Below, piece by piece: positions 56,896-64,000 of a stretch of 64,000 bases of DNA. The translations under genes were made by a program, and so were the position numbers. The stretch covers positions 248,001-312,000 of the forward strand of contig NZ_JXJP01000002.1 of NCBI RefSeq assembly GCF_000826645.1, in the 5' to 3' direction. The stretch is from Psychroserpens mesophilus (GTDB taxonomy: Bacteria; Bacteroidota; Bacteroidia; Flavobacteriales; Flavobacteriaceae). The stretch's first letter is position 1. The number at the start of each line of letters is the position of its first letter. Under the pieces are notes generated by a model, which did no database searches, had not been told where the DNA came from, and saw nothing but the letters and a program-made list of their open reading frames with translations.

Positions 56896-58059
56896 TTAAT
56901 ATTCAATGATAAGCCGTTTGATAAATCGCTTATTTTCAAGTTTAAATACAGCAAAGTACGGCGCAGCAGCTAGTTTGTCTATTGAAATGGTTTGTCTTTG
57001 TTGGCTAAGTTTGGTTTCATAGACTTGTTTACCTAACATATCAACAAGCTTAAATTCAACTGTTTCTTCTAAAGGATCGTTGAAGGCTATTTCTAAAAAC
57101 CCATCAGAAGGGTTAGGACTAATGCGTATTTGATTATTGATATGGGTTTCTTCTTCTATACTTAATGTTTCATAAGCTTTTGCAAATTCCATCGCAGCTC
57201 CTAAAGCCCCTTTGGTTACCTGATACAAATAAGGTACGTCCATATTCACTAACAAATCATTCGCAGTGTGTGCATAAGGCGTTTCATTTTTTTCATATAT
57301 ACCAGTAATAATTTCACCATTATTCTCAAAAGGAATATAATCTGAAGCATAAGCATAAGAGATTTCAGTATTCAAGGTTGAATACAATTCGAAAAGCGTT
57401 GCTAAGTCATTTGTAAATGCATTAGAAGCTGCATTATTTGAAGCAGGAGAACTTTGATCACGTTCGCAAACAATGGTATTATTATTAGTTCCGGCAAGAC
57501 CACCAACTTCATCAATATTAAAAACCAGTCTAATGTCTAAGTTTTGAGGAATTACGGTATTGTTTACATAGTAATTGCTTCCGACCAGACCATCTTCTTC
57601 GCCAGAAAAATGAATGAATTTGATAGAGTATTCAGTATTAATATCTTTTAATAAACGCGCTAATTCCATAATCAAAACCGTTCCAGAGCCATTATCGTTG
57701 GTTCCTGGACCATTGATGGTATCGTAATGTCCGTCAATAATTAAAAAAGTATTTGGGTATACAGTTCCGGTTTTGGTGATGATGATATTGTTACTCGTGC
57801 CTGATGAATAGCTGAAAGGTTGCAAGACAATATCTGTATAGCCTAAACTTTGATAACGAGCAGTAATCCAGTTTTCAGCATCAGTTAGACGAGTAGACCC
57901 TACGTTTTTTATTCCGAAGCTTTCAAAGGTTGTTAAGTCATTTAAAATATTTGCTTGTGAAGTGTTCTCAACAATACTAGCATAAAATGAATTGAATGTT
58001 TGAGCGTATAACGAGATTGAAACTAATGATATAAGACAGGCTAAAGATATTTTTTTCAT
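56896..58059 (-). CDS. M28 family metallopeptidase with T9SS sorting domain
   Basis: 387 residues. Signal peptide (ends LYAQ, position 20). Zinc-aminopeptidase domain: H111 in DGHYDT, D122 in GTNDNGSG, E154-E155 in SGEED, D183 in NIDEVGG, and a His in YAHTANDL. The last ~75 residues are a T9SS type A tail (ISPNPSDG, LEIAFND, YFAVFKLENKRFIKRL). It is likely secreted to the medium or surface and cuts N-terminal residues from peptides. The preceding gene (acyl-CoA-binding protein) is 27 bases away, so this may be the last gene of that operon. Confidence 0.92.
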   Translation of the reverse strand: MKKISLACLISLVSISLYAQTFNSFYASIVENTSQANILNDLTTFESFGIKNVGSTRLTDAENWITARYQSLGYTDIVLQPFSYSSGTSNNIIITKTGTVYPNTFLIIDGHYDTINGPGTNDNGSGTVLIMELARLLKDINTEYSIKFIHFSGEEDGLVGSNYYVNNTVIPQNLDIRLVFNIDEVGGLAGTNNNTIVCERDQSSPASNNAASNAFTNDLATLFELYSTLNTEISYAYASDYIPFENNGEIITGIYEKNETPYAHTANDLLVNMDVPYLYQVTKGALGAAMEFAKAYETLSIEEETHINNQIRISPNPSDGFLEIAFNDPLEETVEFKLVDMLGKQVYETKLSQQRQTISIDKLAAAPYFAVFKLENKRFIKRLIIEY

Positions 58060-58086
58060 GCGTTGGTAATTCGTGAAATTTGGGAC

Positions 58087-58353
58087 TTATTCTCTGTATA
58101 AAAAGTAATTATTTACCAAATCAATATATACTTGTTTGGCCTCATCTTGAGTAACATCTTGAATTTGAAACAAGGCATTGGTTTTAAAGGCATTAATGAT
58201 AGGTTTACTGCTACTCGGACGACCATAATTATTAGTCGCTTTTTTATAATAGGCATATAAACGAAGTAGAAAATCGGCTGGAAACGGTTGTGTGTGCGCG
58301 TTAATTCGTGCAACAGCGTCTTGAAATGCAGTATCTAATTCTTCTGAATTCAT
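58087..58353 (-). CDS. Acyl-CoA-binding protein
   Basis: 88 residues. The ACBP four-helix domain has LDTAFQDAVARIN, LRLYAYYKKATNNYG (ligand-contacting Tyr/Lys motif) and VYIDLVNNYF. It binds long-chain acyl-CoA in the cytosol. Its start overlaps the psd stop by four bases (ATGA), so it is translationally coupled to phospholipid synthesis genes. Confidence 0.93.
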   Translation of the reverse strand: MNSEELDTAFQDAVARINAHTQPFPADFLLRLYAYYKKATNNYGRPSSSKPIINAFKTNALFQIQDVTQDEAKQVYIDLVNNYFLYRE

Positions 58354-59003
58354 AGTTTTTCGGCAATGATACTTTCACCACCTCGTACTTTTTGATTGAG
58401 CTTTACTTTAATATTGGCATCTAAAGGTAAAAATAAATCTACTCGACTTCCAAATTTAATAAAACCAGAATCACTGCCTTGAACAGCTTCATCATCAACT
58501 TTAGCATAGTTTACGATGCGTTTGGCTAATGCTCCAGCAATTTGTCTGTATAATATTTGTCCGAAATTTTTGTTATCAACCACAACTGTTGTTCGTTCAT
58601 TTTCTTCGCTGGCTTTAGGATGCCAAGCCACCAAATACTTTCCAGGATGATATTTACTGTAACTCACTTTTCCACTTATCGGATAACGAGTGACATGCAC
58701 ATTAATAGGAGACATAAATACAGACACTTGTATACGTTTATCTTTAAAAACTTCTTTTTCAAAAACTTCTTCAATGACAACTACTTTACCATCTACTGGA
58801 GAAACTGCAGTATGATTTTCAAGTTTAGTATGACGTTTAGGATTTCTGAAAAATTGTAAAATTAGAATCAGAAATATCAATAGAGTGACAGATAGCAATA
58901 GCCTGAGCCATTCCATAGTTATAAACCAATCGATAACTAAAACTCCTGCAATGACAAGAACTAGTGTGATAACTATAATTTTATAACCTTCTTTATGAAA
59001 CAT
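58350..59003 (-). CDS. psd: Phosphatidylserine decarboxylase (Psd)
   Basis: 217 residues. Two membrane segments at the N terminus (about 8-26 and 33-50), then the decarboxylase domain with VSPVDGKVVVIEE, FMSPINVHVTRYPISG and the self-cleavage site FGSR at Ser186; cleavage between Gly and Ser makes the pyruvoyl group. The product is phosphatidylethanolamine, the main lipid of Bacteroidota. Its first 11 bases overlap cdsA. Confidence 0.95.
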   Translation of the reverse strand: MFHKEGYKIIVITLVLVIAGVLVIDWFITMEWLRLLLSVTLLIFLILILQFFRNPKRHTKLENHTAVSPVDGKVVVIEEVFEKEVFKDKRIQVSVFMSPINVHVTRYPISGKVSYSKYHPGKYLVAWHPKASEENERTTVVVDNKNFGQILYRQIAGALAKRIVNYAKVDDEAVQGSDSGFIKFGSRVDLFLPLDANIKVKLNQKVRGGESIIAEKL

Positions 59004-59814
59004 ACGTTACAAGTCTTAAAAATAAAAATATAAATGGTGCCGCAAAGATAATACTATCTAGGCGATCTAGTAAACCACCATGTCCAGGCATGATAACGCC
59101 ACTGTCTTTTACATTTGCCTGACGCTTAAATTTAGATTCTATCAAATCACCAAGAGTTCCAAAGACACTAACAATAATTGCTAATATGAGCCAAATGGTA
59201 AAATTAAGAATTTCGGTATATTCAGCAATAAAATAACTGGCAACACACGCAAAAAACAAACCACCTAGAAATCCTTCAACAGTTTTTTTAGGGGAAACAC
59301 TTGGAAAAAGTTTTTGTTTTCCGAAATTTTTTCCCACCAGAAAGGCAAAGGTATCATTCACCCAAACCAAAACAAATGAGCCCAATAAAAGTAGAGGAGT
59401 GAATGTATGTCCAAAATTGGCAATAGAAATTAAAAAAACAAATCCACTTGACAAATAAAATGTTGTGATGATAAATCGCTTGGACTCAAATAGAGGTATG
59501 GTTTTTTCTGAAAACAGATCTTTAATTAAAATGAGCTGAACAAATATGGTAATAACCAATAGAATTTGTGAAGCTTCCTCATAGCCATTTGTTGTACTTG
59601 AAATTATTTCCCAATAAGCGAAACCTAAATACAATATTGAGTATACGATATATGGAGAAATACTTTTAAGATTAATAAGTTTTTTAAACTCAGCCATAGC
59701 AATGAGACCGAATATATAAAAGAGGCCTATAAGTGCGTGTTGCCAATAAAGAGATGCAATAAGAAGTGAAATATATAATAGTCCAGAGAGCGCTCTTGTA
59801 AGGGTTTCTTTCAT
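58993..59814 (-). CDS. cdsA: Phosphatidate cytidylyltransferase
   Basis: 273 residues with about eight membrane helices. Makes CDP-diacylglycerol from phosphatidic acid and CTP. The CDS signature SKFKRQANVKDSGVIMPGHG, with Lys/Asp and the PGHGG metal-binding part, is intact near residue 230-255. Next gene is psd (overlap), so the operon runs CDP-DAG to phosphatidylethanolamine; pssA is not in the window. Confidence 0.96.
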   Translation of the reverse strand: MKETLTRALSGLLYISLLIASLYWQHALIGLFYIFGLIAMAEFKKLINLKSISPYIVYSILYLGFAYWEIISSTTNGYEEASQILLVITIFVQLILIKDLFSEKTIPLFESKRFIITTFYLSSGFVFLISIANFGHTFTPLLLLGSFVLVWVNDTFAFLVGKNFGKQKLFPSVSPKKTVEGFLGGLFFACVASYFIAEYTEILNFTIWLILAIIVSVFGTLGDLIESKFKRQANVKDSGVIMPGHGGLLDRLDSIIFAAPFIFLFLRLVTYVS

Positions 59815-60420
59815 CTATAAATCTTCTAGGAGCAGCAAATATAAGTTTTTAGAGCTACTTCCATAGGTGAGAAAATCTTTGTCTTCAATAGTTTTGAAGT
59901 GCTTTATTGTGGTGATATTGGTAGGAATCTTTTCTTTGTTTTTTCCTTTAATTCCTCTTAAACCTTCTCCAATATTTTGAACAAACTGGCTTGTAGTTGC
60001 GTAAATTATAAAGTTAGCTGGAAGTTCTTTTAGCTTTTTTTCAGCAATTTGATTTGAAGAAATTAAAAGGGATCCATCATCCGAAATCAAGTATTCACAA
60101 GTGGAAAGGAAATATATGCTTTCAGAAACATTTCTAGTAGATTTAAAGTTGAAATCCTTGAACATTTCATTCAGACGTTCATCAAAGATTAAAACCTTTT
60201 CGTCTTTCCAGTTATTTTCCTTTAAAATATTATTGAGACTATTATTAACTTCTTGCATATTTTCACAATACAAAAACTTACCGCCATTTGCTTTAAAATT
60301 GATTGTAAATTGCTCGTCTATAGGCAGTTTTATTTCAGGCATATATTTGCCTCTCTCTTCGCTTTTTATGTGATCTTCGGGCGTGTCTTTTAAACCGAAG
60401 ATTTTACGAAATAGACTCAT
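59815..60420 (-). CDS. LUD domain protein (LutC/YkgG-like)
   Basis: 201 residues. The LUD domain fold is seen in NVSESIYFLSTCEYLISDDGSLLIS, the NFIIYATTSQFVQNIGEGLRG segment and the Ile/Thr-rich end. LUD proteins include LutB/LutC of lactate utilisation, but no lactate genes are adjacent, and the link is not proven. It is separated from cdsA by zero bases and has a promoter box 42 bases upstream. Confidence 0.85.
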   Translation of the reverse strand: MSLFRKIFGLKDTPEDHIKSEERGKYMPEIKLPIDEQFTINFKANGGKFLYCENMQEVNNSLNNILKENNWKDEKVLIFDERLNEMFKDFNFKSTRNVSESIYFLSTCEYLISDDGSLLISSNQIAEKKLKELPANFIIYATTSQFVQNIGEGLRGIKGKNKEKIPTNITTIKHFKTIEDKDFLTYGSSSKNLYLLLLEDL

Positions 60421-60461
60421 TTAAAGAATTGCTAATAATCAAGTTTTAAAATAGTATTTAT

Positions 60462-60469
60462 CAAATATA
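60462..60469 (-). promoter_or_regulatory. -7 element for the LUD-cdsA-psd operon
   Basis: Minus-strand TATATTTG, a perfect TAnnTTTG match, overlapping by one base the T-rich side of the ftsH terminator. Confidence 0.5.
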
Positions 60470-60507
60470 AAAAACTTAAATTAAACATAAGTCAATTTAA
60501 GTTTTTT
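60469..60507 (-). terminator. Terminator after ftsH
   Basis: A perfect 14-base-pair stem AAAAAACTTAAATT (60469-60482) / AATTTAAGTTTTTT (60494-60507) with an 11-base loop; read on the minus strand the T tract ends at 60469. Confidence 0.85.
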
Positions 60508-60523
60508 ATAGGAAATTAAAGGA

Positions 60524-62512
60524 TTACTCTTCTTCAGATTGAGATGCCTTATTATCATCAGTAACGATACTTGGCTTTGGTTCTACAAGTTCTTGTTTAG
60601 CAAAAGGACGTTTTCCAAAGATTTTCTCAAGATTGTCTTTAAAAATGACTTCTTTTTCTAGAAGCACTTCTGCTAACTGAGTTAATTTGTCTTTGTGTTG
60701 TTCTAACAAATTAATAGCACGTTGGTATTGTTTTTCTATGATGTCTGATATCTCCTTATCAATGAGTTCAGCAGTTTGCTCACTGTATGGTTTAGTAAAA
60801 CCGTATTCAGATTGACCTGAAGAATCATAATAGGTTAGGTTACCCACTTTATCACTTAAACCATAAATAGTAACCATAGCTCTGGCTTGCTTTGTCACCT
60901 TTTCGAGATCACTTAAAGCACCTGTTGAAATTTTATTGAAAATCACTTTTTCGGCAGCTCTACCACCAAGAGCAGCACACATTTCGTCAAGCATTTGTTC
61001 TGGACGAACTATAAGTCGTTCTTCAGGTAGGTACCATGCAGCACCTAGCGATTGTCCACGAGGTACAATTGTTACTTTTACTAATGGTGCAGCATGTTCA
61101 AGCATCCAACTTACCGTTGCGTGACCAGCTTCATGAAAAGCAATTGCTTTCTTTTCCTCTTTAGTAATGATTTTATTTTTCTTTTCCAGACCACCAACAA
61201 TTCGATCTACAGCATCCAGAAAATCTTGTTTTCCAACAGCCTTTTTACCTCCACGTGCAGCAATAAGGGCGGCTTCGTTACAGACATTAGCGATATCTGC
61301 ACCAGAGAAACCAGGAGTTTGTTTTGCCAGGAAATCGATATCTAACTTTTCAGATTGTTTGATAGGTCTTAAATGAACTTCAAAAATTTCTTTACGTTCT
61401 CTTACATCTGGTAAATCGACAAAAATCTGTCTGTCAAAACGTCCAGCACGCATTAAAGCTTTATCTAAAACATCGGCTCTGTTGGTTGCAGCTAAAACAA
61501 TGACATTTGTATTTGTACCGAAACCATCCATTTCAGTTAATAGTTGGTTTAATGTATTTTCACGTTCATCATTAGAACCAGAGAAATTGTTTTTACCACG
61601 AGCTCTTCCAATAGCATCAATCTCATCAATAAAGATAATTGCAGGTGATTTTTCTTTAGCTTGTTTGAATAAATCTCGCACTCTTGAGGCGCCAACACCA
61701 ACAAACATTTCAACAAAATCTGAACCAGATAAAGAGAAGAATGGTACTTTAGCTTCTCCAGCTACAGCTTTTGCTAATAAAGTTTTACCAGTTCCCGGTT
61801 GCCCAACTAATAAAGCACCTTTAGGGATTTTGCCACCAAGAGAAGTATATTTCTCAGGGTTTTTAAGGAAATCTACAATTTCTTGAACTTCTTCTTTAGC
61901 ACCTTCTAAACCAGCAACGTCTTTGAACGATGTTTTTACATCAGTTTTTTCATCAAACAATTTCGCTTTAGATTTTCCTATATTGAAAATTTGTCCGCCA
62001 GCACCACCACCAGAACCTCCAGACATTCGTCTCATAATAAAAATCCAAACACCTATAATAAGAATAAATGGTAATAGCGAAAACAGGAAATTGCCCCAAT
62101 GATTTTCTTCTGTTTTAAAAGAGACAGGAACATTTAGGTTCGGGTTGTCTTCTAAAATTTTTTCTACTTTATTTTGAAATAATTCTAATTCACCAAATTC
62201 AAAGGTGTAGTTTGGTTGAGGTGTAACCGATGGTAATAAACTATTCGGTTTTGAGTTTTTATGGTTTTCTAATTCTTGAGCTTCTTTAGTAAGATACACA
62301 CGTGCTTCTCTGTCATTAACGATCACTAGTTTTGATACATCTCCTTTTTCAAGATATTGAAGAAATTCAGAAGGGTTTATTTTTTTCGTAGATGAATCAC
62401 TAAATCCTCCTGAAAACAATTGAATTCCAAGAAAAGCAGCAATGATAATTCCATATATCCAATACGGATTTAATTTAGGTTTCTTATTTAAATTTTTGTT
62501 GTCTTTTGCCAT
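60524..62512 (-). CDS. ftsH: ATP-dependent zinc metalloprotease FtsH
   Basis: 662 residues. Two N-terminal membrane helices (about 17-35 and 137-157) with a periplasmic domain between them, then an AAA+ ATPase (Walker A GQPGTGKT at 237-244, Walker B FIDEIDAIGR) and the zinc site HEAGH at 460-464. FtsH removes damaged or unassembled membrane proteins. It is preceded by rsfS by 30 bases. Confidence 0.97.
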   Translation of the reverse strand: MAKDNKNLNKKPKLNPYWIYGIIIAAFLGIQLFSGGFSDSSTKKINPSEFLQYLEKGDVSKLVIVNDREARVYLTKEAQELENHKNSKPNSLLPSVTPQPNYTFEFGELELFQNKVEKILEDNPNLNVPVSFKTEENHWGNFLFSLLPFILIIGVWIFIMRRMSGGSGGGAGGQIFNIGKSKAKLFDEKTDVKTSFKDVAGLEGAKEEVQEIVDFLKNPEKYTSLGGKIPKGALLVGQPGTGKTLLAKAVAGEAKVPFFSLSGSDFVEMFVGVGASRVRDLFKQAKEKSPAIIFIDEIDAIGRARGKNNFSGSNDERENTLNQLLTEMDGFGTNTNVIVLAATNRADVLDKALMRAGRFDRQIFVDLPDVRERKEIFEVHLRPIKQSEKLDIDFLAKQTPGFSGADIANVCNEAALIAARGGKKAVGKQDFLDAVDRIVGGLEKKNKIITKEEKKAIAFHEAGHATVSWMLEHAAPLVKVTIVPRGQSLGAAWYLPEERLIVRPEQMLDEMCAALGGRAAEKVIFNKISTGALSDLEKVTKQARAMVTIYGLSDKVGNLTYYDSSGQSEYGFTKPYSEQTAELIDKEISDIIEKQYQRAINLLEQHKDKLTQLAEVLLEKEVIFKDNLEKIFGKRPFAKQELVEPKPSIVTDDNKASQSEEE

Positions 62513-62542
62513 TATTTAAATGCCACAATGTGGCTAATTTTA

Positions 62543-62914
62543 TTAGTAACTTGTTTCTATAACTGTGGTCTTTGCGTCTCCCCAAAGACTTTCAATGTCA
62601 TAGTAAGATCTGATATGCTTCTGAAACACATGTACTACGACATTCACATAATCCATTAAAACCCATTCCGCATTATCAACACCTTCAACATGCCAAGGGT
62701 TATCTTTAAGCTCTTTACTTACTTTTTTCTGAATGGAGTTTACAATGGCGTTTACTTGTGTGTTGGAAGTACCTTCGCAAATAATGAAATAATCACAAAC
62801 CGTATTCTCAATTTCTCTTAAATCTAGAATTGTAATCTCTTTTCCTTTTACATCTTCAATACCAGCAATTACTGTTGCTATTAGTTCGTCTGGGCTCGTA
62901 TTTTTTTTCGCCAT
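62543..62914 (-). CDS. rsfS: Ribosomal silencing factor RsfS
   Basis: 123 residues. The RsfS/YbeB domain has DYFIICEGTSNTQVNAIVNSI, WHVEGVDNAEWVLMDYVNVVVHVF and YYDIESLWGDA. It binds L14 and stops subunit joining during starvation; rplN is in this window. First gene of the rsfS-ftsH transcript. Confidence 0.96.
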   Translation of the reverse strand: MAKKNTSPDELIATVIAGIEDVKGKEITILDLREIENTVCDYFIICEGTSNTQVNAIVNSIQKKVSKELKDNPWHVEGVDNAEWVLMDYVNVVVHVFQKHIRSYYDIESLWGDAKTTVIETSY

Positions 62915-62934
62915 TAAATTGATTTAATTTTGTG

Positions 62935-62942
62935 CAAAGTTA
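62935..62942 (-). promoter_or_regulatory. -7 element for rsfS-ftsH
   Basis: Minus-strand TAACTTTG, a perfect TAnnTTTG match, 20 bases before the rsfS ATG, and facing away from birA. Confidence 0.5.
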
Positions 62943-63010
62943 TTATTTTTTTTACTCTTATTATGCTTAATTGATTATAAGAAATTCTTAAAGTTTTTTA
63001 ACACAATACT

Positions 63011-63742
63011 ATGCGTATCATCAAACTTAATGCCATTGACTCGACGAACTCTTTTTTGCGCCAGTTGAGCGCTGAAGAATCGGTTGACGATTTCACAGTT
63101 GTCGTTGCGAATTATCAAACTGATGGTCGAGGTCAAATGGGCACACAGTGGCAATCTCAAAACGAAAAAAACCTTATGTTTAGTGTGTTTAAGGATATAA
63201 AAGGTTTAGATGTTAGGTCGCATTTTTCCTTGAGTATGGCTGTGTCTATTGCTGTTTTTGAAGCCCTAAAAGTGTTCCAAATAAACTCACTTAAAATCAA
63301 ATGGCCTAACGACATTTTGTCAGAGCAAAAAAAAATATGTGGTATTTTGATAGAAAATGTCATTAAACAAAACAAATTACAGTCTTCAATTATAGGAGTT
63401 GGACTTAATGTAAATCAAACGCATTTTAATGATTTACCAAATGCAACATCTATGCGTTCAGTTTCCGGTGAGAAATTTGATCGAGAATATGTGTTACAGG
63501 AAATTTTAAAACAGTTAACATACTATTTTTCATTAGTGAACTCTAAATCTTATCACATTTTAAAGAACGCTTATGAAACTAATTTATTTAGAAAAGATAA
63601 ACCTTCAACATTTAAGGATACCAATGGTAATCTGTTTTCGGGATATATAAAAGGCGTAAGTAGTTCAGGTCATCTAAAAGTACTAGTTGAAGATGGTATT
63701 ATAAAATTATTTGAACTTAAAGATGTGCAACTGCTTTTTTAA
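63011..63742 (+). CDS. birA: Biotin--[acetyl-CoA carboxylase] ligase
   Basis: 243 residues. Catalytic domain with DSTNSFLRQL, DGRGQMGTQWQS (biotinyl-AMP loop), KWPNDILSEQKKICGILIEN and GVGLNVNQTHF. There is no N-terminal DNA-binding domain, so it attaches biotin to carboxylase but does not act as a repressor. Convergent with the SRPBCC gene, sharing a TTAA stop overlap. Confidence 0.96.
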   Translation: MRIIKLNAIDSTNSFLRQLSAEESVDDFTVVVANYQTDGRGQMGTQWQSQNEKNLMFSVFKDIKGLDVRSHFSLSMAVSIAVFEALKVFQINSLKIKWPNDILSEQKKICGILIENVIKQNKLQSSIIGVGLNVNQTHFNDLPNATSMRSVSGEKFDREYVLQEILKQLTYYFSLVNSKSYHILKNAYETNLFRKDKPSTFKDTNGNLFSGYIKGVSSSGHLKVLVEDGIIKLFELKDVQLLF

Positions 63743-64000
63743 ACAGCTTTTGGAATATTTATCGATAAGGTCTCAATAAATTTACTGATTGGACCTTTAA
63801 TCATCATGGCCATCATAGCATTAAACTCACCATCAAACGTTAATTGAGCTTCACTTGTGTTCTCGTCAATAGGAGCAATGTCTGCAGTAAGTGAAAAATC
63901 TAATTTACCTCCAGCTGCACCTAAAACAATTTTATTAGGTGAAATAGCTTCTTTCTTTTTAAGCACGATTTCTGGCATACCTTTTAGCGCAAATACAAAC
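63739..64000 (-). CDS. SRPBCC family protein (partial, cut by the window edge)
   Basis: 87 residues are visible; the frame continues past the right edge, reading FVFALKG before the internal Met at 63978, so that Met is not the start. The closing SEAQLTFDGEFNAMMAMMIK and PISKFIETLSINI match the START-like SRPBCC proteins that are next to birA in many Flavobacteriaceae, often followed by pyrE. Probably a lipid- or hydrophobic-ligand-binding fold. Function not known. Confidence 0.85.
   Translation of the reverse strand, partial: FVFALKGMPEIVLKKKEAISPNKIVLGAAGGKLDFSLTADIAPIDENTSEAQLTFDGEFNAMMAMMIKGPISKFIETLSINIPKAV

Noticed and set aside
61482-61886. Open frame of 134 codons antisense to ftsH
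   Set aside because: It mirrors the highly conserved ATPase part of ftsH and has no family features, promoter or neighbours that would support a gene.

Overview
The window is a gene-dense, AT-rich stretch of chromosome from a Bacteroidota bacterium, almost certainly a member of the Flavobacteriaceae. Evidence: several secreted proteins end in type IX secretion (T9SS) type A sorting domains; start codons lack clear Shine-Dalgarno sequences; upstream regions repeatedly carry the Bacteroidota -7 promoter element TAnnTTTG; and the gene order is typical of marine flavobacteria (era / small membrane gene / der, the ribosomal cluster followed by carA-eno-gltA, and birA / rsfS-ftsH-LUD-cdsA-psd). The genus cannot be fixed from this sequence alone. 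I see no rRNA, tRNA, CRISPR array, prophage, insertion sequence or plasmid gene, and no gene-free stretch above 300 bases (the longest gaps are about 215 bases).

Layout. 1-3.4 kb: tail of a T9SS cargo protein, then the ribosome-assembly GTPases Era and Der around a small membrane protein. 3.4-6.8 kb (minus strand): M23 peptidase, MerR regulator, LemA and two TPM-domain proteins in one operon. 6.9-13 kb: alaS, mpl, and two unknowns (a membrane protein with a possible ExbD-like domain, and a lipoprotein). 13-16 kb (minus): DUF4476 protein, Tat-type dienelactone hydrolase, FMN-binding PaiB-like protein, DUF1569 protein. 16-22 kb: radC, a degenerate polysaccharide deacetylase, YjjG-type nucleotidase, rarA, rhomboid protease. 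21.9-26.2 kb (minus): rlmB, a T9SS arylsulfotransferase, a BamA/TamA-like barrel.

26.3-43.8 kb is the ribosomal super-cluster: rpsL-rpsG-fusA-rpsJ, then rplC to rpsN, rpsH to rpsM (with secY, infA and a 38-codon rpmJ at 40303-40419), rpsK, rpsD, rpoA, rplQ. The gaps inside it are few, and five of them contain stem-loops; these are the best candidates in the window for undescribed cis-acting RNA. 43.8-50.8 kb: carA, eno, a DUF481 outer-membrane protein, citrate synthase, a DDAH-family enzyme, two small membrane genes. 51-56.8 kb: a Cys-rich copper-storage-like protein, a GH3-family protein, a small HELGH protein, a radical-SAM / TIGR03915 DNA-repair pair, an Old Yellow Enzyme. 56.9-64 kb: a secreted M28 peptidase, then a phospholipid block (cdsA, psd, acyl-CoA-binding protein), LUD protein, ftsH, rsfS, birA, and a truncated SRPBCC gene at the right edge.

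Most genes are ordinary core genes. I did not find a convincing new multi-gene system. The more unusual signals are at RNA and promoter level: structured gaps in the ribosomal cluster, terminators whose U-tract runs directly into the next promoter, three genes whose -7 box lies 3-6 bases from the start codon (possible leaderless mRNAs), and an L36 gene that has lost three of its four zinc ligands.
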